Origin: Propionibacteriaceae bacterium
GTDB lineage: Bacteria; Actinomycetota; Actinomycetes; Propionibacteriales; Propionibacteriaceae
Direction: 5' to 3'
Assembly (NCBI GenBank): GCA_030538175.1
Contig: JAUNUL010000014.1
Span: 8,722 to 18,943 of the forward strand
Length of the DNA: 10,222 bases
The translations under genes were made by a program, and so were the position numbers. Below are positions 6,584-10,222 of this stretch, one piece after another. Each line of letters starts with the position of its first letter. Position 1 is the stretch's first letter. The notes below the pieces were generated by a model. The model searched no databases. It saw only the letters and a list, made by a program, of their open reading frames with translations, and was not told the DNA's origin.

Positions 6584-6591
6584 CCAAGCCG
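6577..6591 (+). terminator. Weak hairpin at the IMPase stop
   Basis: CGGCT and AGCCG form a 5-bp stem around GACCA, overlapping the TGA at 6581-6583. There is no T-tract. It is only a possible weak termination or stability element. Confidence 0.25.
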
Positions 6592-6670
6592 AACACGGCT
6601 CCGGGCGTCGGACGCAGACCGCAGACCGCCCCACAGAGTCGCGTCTTCCACCGGGGACCGGACCCCTGGG

Positions 6671-6696
6671 GTTTGACCAGGCATCAGAACGGGTAC
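6671..6696 (+). promoter_or_regulatory. SigB/SigF-type promoter
   Basis: GTTTGA (from 6671) and GGGTAC (6691-6696), with 16 nt between GTTT and GGGTAC. This fits the form recognised by Streptomyces SigB and mycobacterial SigF (GTTT, about 15-17 nt, GGGTA). It lies 42 nt upstream of the TTG start at 6738. A sigma factor of that type is encoded nearby on the opposite strand. Confidence 0.7.
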
Positions 6697-6724
6697 GTCC
6701 CCTCGTGGGAGGCCCGCCCTCCTT

Positions 6725-6732
6725 GAGGAGGT
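6725..6732 (+). promoter_or_regulatory. Strong ribosome binding site selecting a TTG start
   Basis: GAGGAGGT lies 5 nt before the TTG at 6738. It fixes a rare TTG start rather than the in-frame GTG at 6705, which has no such site. Confidence 0.8.
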
Positions 6733-6737
6733 CGGCC

Positions 6738-7265
6738 TTGCCCGTCAGTCAGTTGTCCCAGCCACGCCTGCTGGTGGATGGTGCCGCAGTATCGACATCC
6801 CTGGACATGGTGCCCCCGGAACTCGAGAACGCCTTGGTGGCGGTGCCGGCGGAATCGGCGATCAGGGGGCTCGTGGGGCGGCACGGCTCGGGACGGGACG
6901 TAGCCAAACGACTCGACGAGGCGGGGATCACCGCGGGCCTGGCCCGCCACGAACTGGAGCAGGCTCTCGATCTAGCCAAGGCGGCGTACCTCACCATGTC
7001 GGAACGGGCGCGCCGACGCCTGAACTGGCCGCCGATCGCAGAGCGGATGAAGGCGGACTGCTGGCTGCTGTTGTACAGCCAGTTCCGCGCCCGGTGGTTG
7101 ATGGACATGGCTGGCGGCCTGCCACCGACAATCCTGCTGCGGTGCTGCCTGATTGCCCGACCGCGGTCCCTGGTCGAGCTGTGGATGCCCGCACCCGCCA
7201 CCTCATCGTCCGAGGCGCCGACCGAAGAGTCAGGCGCAGCGGCGGAGTCGGTTGAGCAGCGCTGA
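6738..7265 (+). CDS. Hypothetical protein, putative SigB/F-regulated gene
   Basis: A 175-residue protein I do not recognise. Its start is a TTG chosen from the strong GAGGAGGT site; the SigB/F-type promoter lies just upstream. The N-terminal 35 residues look unstructured. Residues about 40-67 (ESAIRGLVGRHGSGRDVAKR, then LDEAGIT) could form a helix-turn-helix-like unit, and 68-90 form another amphipathic helix. A central basic and aromatic part (RRRLNWPPIAERMKADCWLL, then YSQFRARWLMD, 93-123) ends in a modestly hydrophobic stretch with a CC pair (131-140). The tail (152-175) is Ser/Glu/Ala-rich. There is no signal peptide and no convincing TM helix. The last 36 bp overlap the 3' end of the convergent sigma-factor gene. 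A DNA-binding or partner role for the sigma factor is speculative. Confidence 0.72.
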   Translation: MPVSQLSQPRLLVDGAAVSTSLDMVPPELENALVAVPAESAIRGLVGRHGSGRDVAKRLDEAGITAGLARHELEQALDLAKAAYLTMSERARRRLNWPPIAERMKADCWLLLYSQFRARWLMDMAGGLPPTILLRCCLIARPRSLVELWMPAPATSSSEAPTEESGAAAESVEQR

Positions 7266-7985
7266 CAGCAGCCGGGACACCTGCATCTGGCTGATCCCGA
7301 GCTCGAGCGCGATGCTGGCCTGGCTGCGACCTTCGGCGAACCGCAACTGCAACAGCCGAGCTTCCCTGGGCTCGATCGCCTCCAGCAGGCGCCCCACTGT
7401 CAGCCGATCGAGCACCTGATCGAAGTCATCGGTGGGGACCGGGAGGTCGGCCAGCACGTCGTCGGAAGCGGGACGGTACGCCGCCGCGCTCAGCCGGACC
7501 GCCCGCACACATTCGGGGCTGATCTCAAGGGTGTGGGCGATCTCGCGATCGCTCGGATGCCGGCCGTGCAATTGAGTCAGCCGTTGCCGGCATTCGGAGA
7601 CCGCGCGTTGCAGGTCCGTCAGCGCCCGAGGCGGGCGAACGATCCATTGGAAGTCGCGGAAGTGGCGTTTGATTTCGCCTGCGATGGTTGGAATGGCGTA
7701 CGCACAGAAGCCCGCGGGTGACCCGACCCGATAGCCTTTCGCTGCCTTGACCAGGCCCAGGTTGGCGACCGGGAGCAGGTCCTCCACATCGGCACCCCGA
7801 CCGCGATAACGGCGGGCGATCGATTCGGCCAGGAAGAGTCCAGCGAGCACGACACGGTTATGGGCCTGCGCGACGTCCGCGGCAGTCGCATCCTGCGGAA
7901 GGTCCAGGAGCCCTTCCACGGTCTCATCCAGATGCGCACGCGCGGAAGTCCGCACGGAATTGCCCCTCGGGAGCTGCGGTGACAT
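7230..7985 (-). CDS. RNA polymerase sigma factor, SigB/SigF/SigG type
   Basis: A group 3 sigma factor of 251 aa. Region 2 is at 41-112: IARRYRGRGADVEDL (56-70), then GLVKAAKGY and FCAYAIPTIAGEIKRHFRD, closely matching SigB/F/G factors (family: EFSAYAVPTIIGEIKRHFRD). WIVRPPR (114-120) matches the start of region 3. Region 3 continues with HGRHPSDREIAHTLEISPECV (140-160), and region 4 is at 197-250 with the HTH RSQASIALELGISQMQVSRLL (220-240). Some conserved positions differ: family 'DLVQVGTIGLIKA' reads DLLPVANLGLVKA here. The ATG at 7985 has only a distant AAGG about 10 nt upstream; GTG codon 11 is an alternative. No anti-sigma (RsbW-like) or anti-anti-sigma gene lies next to it. The GAF-ANTAR gene is 132 nt upstream on the same strand and may be cotranscribed. 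Confidence 0.93.
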   Translation of the reverse strand: MSPQLPRGNSVRTSARAHLDETVEGLLDLPQDATAADVAQAHNRVVLAGLFLAESIARRYRGRGADVEDLLPVANLGLVKAAKGYRVGSPAGFCAYAIPTIAGEIKRHFRDFQWIVRPPRALTDLQRAVSECRQRLTQLHGRHPSDREIAHTLEISPECVRAVRLSAAAYRPASDDVLADLPVPTDDFDQVLDRLTVGRLLEAIEPREARLLQLRFAEGRSQASIALELGISQMQVSRLLSALLNRLRRCA

Positions 7986-8117
7986 GTTCTGCGAGCCTTG
8001 TCAGGGATCGAACGAACGCATGGCACCGCTTCTGGACCACGCCGGGACCCACACTCAATCAGTTCCCCGTGGACGCAGCAACTCCGCTGGCCGGCAACAT
8101 CGCTCAGGCGCTTTGGG

Positions 8118-8864
8118 TCACGGATTGGGGACGTCGATCGGCACCGTATCGGGGCCCATCGGATCATCCGGTTGCGCGATGCGGGCCGCCACATCACGCA
8201 GTTTGATGTTCAGATCATTGCTCGCCCGACGCAGGATCACGAAGGCCTCATCGGCGTTGATGCCATGACGCTCCATCAGGATCCCCTTGGCCTGGCCGAT
8301 GATGTCGCGGCTGGTCAAACCGTCGCGAAGGCGCTCGACGTTGAGCCGGGCACCGGTCCATTGCAGGACCAACCCCGTGATCGCGGCCAGCGCCAACGCT
8401 TGCTCGCGCTCGGCGATATCGAACGCGTGCGGACGCCGCGAATAGAGGTTCAACGCCCCAGGCAGGCCACTGGCCGGGTTGTGGCCATCCGGTCGGGGAG
8501 AAATCCCGACGGCCAGCAGTGACCGGACCCCCAGGGCGGCCGATCCCGACGCCGGCGCCCGGGTTGCGGCGACCTCCACACATGGGCCTTCCTTGGCCTC
8601 ATATTGGCGCCGGTCAACCTCGCGGACCCAGTCGTGGGAGGAACACATCGTGTAGGGATGCGAGCCCGAACCGAACAGGGTGATGCTTGCACCGTCGACG
8701 CCCTCGATGATCTGCGCGGCAAGACTCACTACGCGTTCGAGCACCTGCTCGATGGACGGATCGTCAGCAACAATCTGATCGATCACGTCGCGCAGCGAGA
8801 GAGCTTGCTTCTTGCCATCTGGGTGATCAGAAGACTGACGGTCCAGGGAAGCGCTCACGCCCAT
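8118..8864 (-). CDS. GAF and ANTAR domain-containing regulator
   Basis: A cytosolic sensor-regulator of 248 aa. Residues about 36-170 form a GAF domain (SIEQVLERVVSLAAQII, then GADGASITL-like VDGASITLFG, EGPCVEVAATR and ALNLYSRRPHAFD), which binds small ligands in other proteins. Residues 174-231 form an ANTAR domain (LTSRDIIGQAKGILMERHGI, then NADEAFVILRRASNDLN and KLRDVAARIA). ANTAR domains bind paired RNA hairpins and usually prevent transcription termination. The frame is open to a GTG at 8897, but I prefer the ATG at 8864: GAGGG lies just upstream, and the SigB/F-type promoter at 8910-8935 then gives a leader of about 40 nt, against only about 6 nt for the GTG. The signal and RNA targets are unknown. 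It lies upstream of the sigma-factor gene. Confidence 0.92.
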   Translation of the reverse strand: MGVSASLDRQSSDHPDGKKQALSLRDVIDQIVADDPSIEQVLERVVSLAAQIIEGVDGASITLFGSGSHPYTMCSSHDWVREVDRRQYEAKEGPCVEVAATRAPASGSAALGVRSLLAVGISPRPDGHNPASGLPGALNLYSRRPHAFDIAEREQALALAAITGLVLQWTGARLNVERLRDGLTSRDIIGQAKGILMERHGINADEAFVILRRASNDLNIKLRDVAARIAQPDDPMGPDTVPIDVPNP

Positions 8865-8909
8865 CCACCCTCTGTCGGAAAAGCCGGGAAAAGTCACTAA
8901 ATAGCTAAG

Positions 8910-8935
8910 TTACCCAGTTTTCACAGGACTCAAAC
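8910..8935 (-). promoter_or_regulatory. SigB/SigF-type promoter of the GAF-ANTAR gene
   Basis: On the minus strand, GTTTGA (GTTT at 8932-8935), then 16 nt, then GGGTAA (8910-8915). The spacing and -35 hexamer are the same as at 6671-6696. It lies directly upstream of the GAF-ANTAR gene, so a SigB/F-type factor probably drives that gene and possibly the downstream sigma gene. Confidence 0.72.
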
Positions 8936-8956
8936 TCACCAGATCACGGGTTTGAG
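8929..8956. repeat. Inverted repeat over the SigB/F-type -35
   Basis: CTCAAAC (8929-8935) and GTTTGAG (8950-8956) are perfect 7-bp arms 14 nt apart. One arm contains the -35 element of the minus-strand SigB/F-type promoter. It could be an operator. The plus-strand arm lacks a well-placed GGGTA, so a divergent promoter of the same type is not supported. Confidence 0.45.
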
Positions 8957-9060
8957 GGATGAGAAACCGCGGGGTGCGCCTGTGCGCTGTCGGCCGGACC
9001 AAGTCGACCCCCGCGGCTCCGGTGGCTCGGGTGGATTCGCCACAACAACAGTCCAATGGT

Positions 9061-9079
9061 GGTGACCAGGGTGGTCACC
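9061..9079. repeat. 7-bp hairpin downstream of the short leader ORF
   Basis: GGTGACC and GGTCACC are perfect arms around AGGGT (ACCCT on the minus strand). As RNA on the minus strand it would fold 12 nt after the leader ORF's stop. There is no T-tract after it. Confidence 0.55.
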
Positions 9080-9085
9080 GGACAG

Positions 9086-9100
9086 TCGCCTCAGCGGCGA
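9086..9100 (-). other. 5-bp hairpin carrying the leader ORF stop codon
   Basis: On the minus strand, TCGCC and GGCGA pair around GCTGA. The loop contains the TGA (9091-9093) that ends the 12-codon ORF, so translating ribosomes would open this stem. Confidence 0.45.
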
Positions 9101-9129
9101 GCCACCTCACAAGTCCGTTGATCATTCAT
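9091..9129 (-). CDS. Candidate 12-residue leader peptide
   Basis: ATG at 9129 to TGA at 9091 encodes MNDQRTCEVARR. It is preceded by AAAGGAGGTGGTCC (9135-9148), which pairs with the 16S rRNA 3' end almost without interruption, far better than any other site in the window. A promoter candidate lies just upstream and two hairpins follow. A second ATG at 9125 opens another frame of 16 codons. There are no runs of one amino acid that would mark classic amino-acid attenuation, only Arg-Arg before the stop and one Cys. The next gene downstream on this strand is the GAF-ANTAR gene, about 230 nt away. It may also be a non-coding translation-like signal. Confidence 0.42.
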   Translation of the reverse strand: MNDQRTCEVARR

Positions 9130-9134
9130 TAGGC

Positions 9135-9148
9135 GGACCACCTCCTTT
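9135..9148 (-). promoter_or_regulatory. Near-perfect extended Shine-Dalgarno
   Basis: AAAGGAGGTGGTCC on the minus strand is complementary to the 16S 3' end (GGATCACCTCCTTT), with one G-U pair. The GGAGG core is 11 nt before the ATG at 9129. Confidence 0.6.
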
Positions 9149-9162
9149 CCTGCGTACCGCTC

Positions 9163-9191
9163 ACGGTAGGCCGGGGGTCAGATCGGAGCAA
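9163..9191 (-). promoter_or_regulatory. Promoter candidate for the leader ORF
   Basis: TTGCTC (9186-9191), 17 nt, TACCGT (9163-9168) on the minus strand. The predicted start is near 9156, just upstream of the Shine-Dalgarno. Confidence 0.4.
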
Positions 9192-9350
9192 GGGGTTTTC
9201 GCTGGCAGAGGACTTCCCGCGCCGGGCACTTCACCGGCCGGCATTTGCTGACGGAGGCACTTCGGCTGACGGACAACGCAAACCGTGCACCCGTCGTCGT
9301 GTCTCTAGCGGGCACGGGTCGGACCGTGGGCTGAGGGTTGGAACGGCTGG

Positions 9351-9378
9351 TTGATCGAAACCGGTGAAAACGTACCGT
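9351..9378 (+). promoter_or_regulatory. Promoter candidate for the membrane-protein gene
   Basis: TTGATC (9351-9356), 16 nt, TACCGT (9373-9378). The -10 is the same as in the divergent minus-strand promoter candidate. It would give a 5' UTR of about 60 nt holding a 5-bp hairpin, ACGCC/GGCGT around a GCGA tetraloop (9408-9421). Confidence 0.45.
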
Positions 9379-9448
9379 TGAAGGTGCGCGACCATCCGCG
9401 CCAGCAGACGCCGCGAGGCGTGACCCCAGTCAACCGAGCAGGACATCC

Positions 9449-10222
9449 ATGCGTTCGACCATCCGCCCACCCGTTGATCCCAACACCGCGGGCTCCGCTG
9501 TCGAGAATCTGGACCCCGCCACGACCACCACGGCACCGACCGGAGCCGGCAAGAACACCGAGGCCACGGGCGCTGAGGAGAAGGAGCCCTTCCTGGGCCT
9601 CAAACCCACCCAGCTGATCGGTGGTGCACTCGCCTCGTGCACGGCGGCGGTCCTCGGCGGCCAGCTCGGCGTGGCCGGCACCGTCGCGGGTGCCGCACTG
9701 ACCAGTCTCACCATTGCCGTCGGCGGCGCGGTTTATACGCGCACCTTCGACAAGACCAAGGACGGCATCGACACCGCGGTGTCGAAGTTCCGCCTCGCCG
9801 GGACCCCGCCGGTGACCGACCCGGCCGCAGCGGTGAGTCCTGACGACGACCCGACCCGCGTGCACGCCATCCAGGCGTACGCCGCGCCCGACGACCCCAC
9901 CCGGATCGTTGCCGCCCAGGCCGTGGCCAAAACCGAGGCCGACCAGGCCACCCCGTGGTTCCGGCGGTTCTCGCTGGTCAAGGTGCTCGCCGCCGCCGCG
10001 GCGCTGTTCATCATCGCCGCAGTCGCGGTGACCGGTCTGGAGGCCCTGCGCGGCTCGTCGGTCTCCGGCGGCGAAGGCACGACGATCAGCCAGATCCAGC
10101 GCGGTGACGTGACGACGTCGCATTCGCGGACCACGCCGACCGAGCCTGCTGCCGAGCCCAGCCAGGATCCGGCTGCCGGGGAGCCGACCCCCGCACCGAC
10201 CGGTGAGGCGACCCCCCAGGCG
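9449..10222 (+). CDS. Partial membrane protein with Pro/Thr-rich tail
   Basis: Open from the ATG at 9449 to the window edge (258 codons, no stop), so the C-terminus is missing. AGGA lies 5 nt before the ATG. Residues 1-50 are a Thr/Ala/Glu-rich, probably disordered cytoplasmic segment. Residues 56-97 are a Gly/Ala-rich hydrophobic block (LIGGALASCTAAVLGGQLGV onward) ending in AVYTRTFDKTKD, as in several actinobacterial membrane proteins of unknown function. Residues 98-170 are hydrophilic. Residues 176-197 (LVKVLAAAAALFIIAAVAVTGL) are a clear TM helix preceded by basic FRRF. After it comes a Ser/Thr/Pro/Glu-rich tail typical of an exported linker. No enzyme motif is visible. The function is unknown; an envelope anchor or a regulator with an extracytoplasmic tail would fit. 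Confidence 0.85.
   Translation, partial: MRSTIRPPVDPNTAGSAVENLDPATTTTAPTGAGKNTEATGAEEKEPFLGLKPTQLIGGALASCTAAVLGGQLGVAGTVAGAALTSLTIAVGGAVYTRTFDKTKDGIDTAVSKFRLAGTPPVTDPAAAVSPDDDPTRVHAIQAYAAPDDPTRIVAAQAVAKTEADQATPWFRRFSLVKVLAAAAALFIIAAVAVTGLEALRGSSVSGGEGTTISQIQRGDVTTSHSRTTPTEPAAEPSQDPAAGEPTPAPTGEATPQA

Larger units (their letters stand above)
8865..9448. other. 584-bp intergenic region between divergent GAF-ANTAR and membrane-protein genes
   Basis: No protein gene of normal length fits here. On the minus strand it holds a promoter candidate (9163-9191), a near-perfect Shine-Dalgarno, a 12-codon ORF, two hairpins and the SigB/F-type promoter. On the plus strand it holds the promoter for the downstream membrane protein (9351-9378) and a GCGA-capped hairpin in that leader. 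The stretch 9192-9350 shows only short repeats: GCTGACGGA at 9247 and 9265, and GGCACTTC at 9225 and 9256. I assign no function to it. Confidence 0.8.

Noticed and set aside
8972..8977. A third SigB/F-type promoter on the plus strand (GTTT at 8950, GGGTGC at 8972)
   Set aside because: The spacing is 18 nt and the -10 lacks the GGGTA core. The next gene is over 450 nt away and has a better promoter nearer.
9061..9100. The two neighbouring hairpins as a canonical ANTAR target RNA
   Set aside because: The loops are 5 nt, not the hexanucleotide loops with A at position 1 and G at position 4 described for ANTAR targets. I keep them only as structures of unknown role.
9135..9150. Plus strand resembles the 3' end of 16S rRNA (GGACCACCTCCTTTCC)
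   Set aside because: No rRNA sequence precedes it. The likeness is simply the reverse complement of a very strong Shine-Dalgarno on the minus strand.
9305..10123. 272-aa ORF on the minus strand opposite the membrane protein
   Set aside because: It is Arg/Gly/Ala-rich low-complexity sequence expected opposite GC-rich genes. The plus-strand frame has a ribosome-binding site, a TM helix and no stop to the window edge.

Overview
The window is about 10 kb of GC-rich DNA with strong G/C bias at third codon positions, densely packed genes on both strands and frequent GTG/TTG starts. An EcsC-family protein, a DUF6882-like protein, an SGNH hydrolase, a class I PPK2, a GAF-ANTAR regulator and a SigB/SigF-type sigma factor together point to a high-GC Gram-positive bacterium (Actinomycetota). 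Propionibacteriales is my guess, but the sequence alone does not settle it. It looks chromosomal: I see no IS element, tRNA, rRNA, CRISPR array or phage module.

Layout. (1) 20-679 (-): aat, the N-end-rule aminoacyl transferase. It diverges from an EcsC-family protein (814-1485, +) and a DUF6882-like protein (1533-2279, +). (2) 2287-2988 (-): a LuxR-type HTH regulator. It converges on the DUF6882-like gene through a short palindrome holding both stop codons, and diverges from 3147-4349 (+), an unusual in-frame fusion of a VOC/glyoxalase-like domain with an SGNH hydrolase domain. A 14-bp palindrome lies between the divergent pair. (3) 4425-5315 (-): polyphosphate kinase 2, preceded on the same strand by a small DUF6221-like CxxC protein (5420-5653, -). 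(4) 5747-6583 (+): an inositol monophosphatase-family enzyme. (5) A stress-type regulatory cluster: an unrecognised TTG-start gene (6738-7265, +) whose 3' end overlaps a convergent SigB/F-type sigma factor (7230-7985, -), with a GAF-ANTAR regulator (8118-8864, -) upstream of the sigma gene on the same strand. (6) A 584-bp intergenic region (8865-9448), then a membrane protein (9449 to the window end, +) that is cut off.

The regulatory end (6.6-9.5 kb) is the most interesting. The only two intergenic matches to the actinobacterial SigB/SigF promoter form (GTTT, 16 nt, GGGTA) lie just upstream of the unknown gene and of the GAF-ANTAR gene, and a SigB/F-type sigma factor is encoded between them. 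This suggests a local stress regulon that feeds back on itself. Further upstream of the ANTAR gene, the same strand has a good promoter, an exceptionally complete Shine-Dalgarno sequence, a 12-codon ORF and two hairpins. The first hairpin carries the ORF's stop codon in its loop, which resembles a leader-peptide or attenuator arrangement.

Several other starts lack a ribosome-binding site but have a TANNNT-like hexamer about 6-7 nt upstream, as expected for leaderless transcripts, which are common in Actinomycetota.
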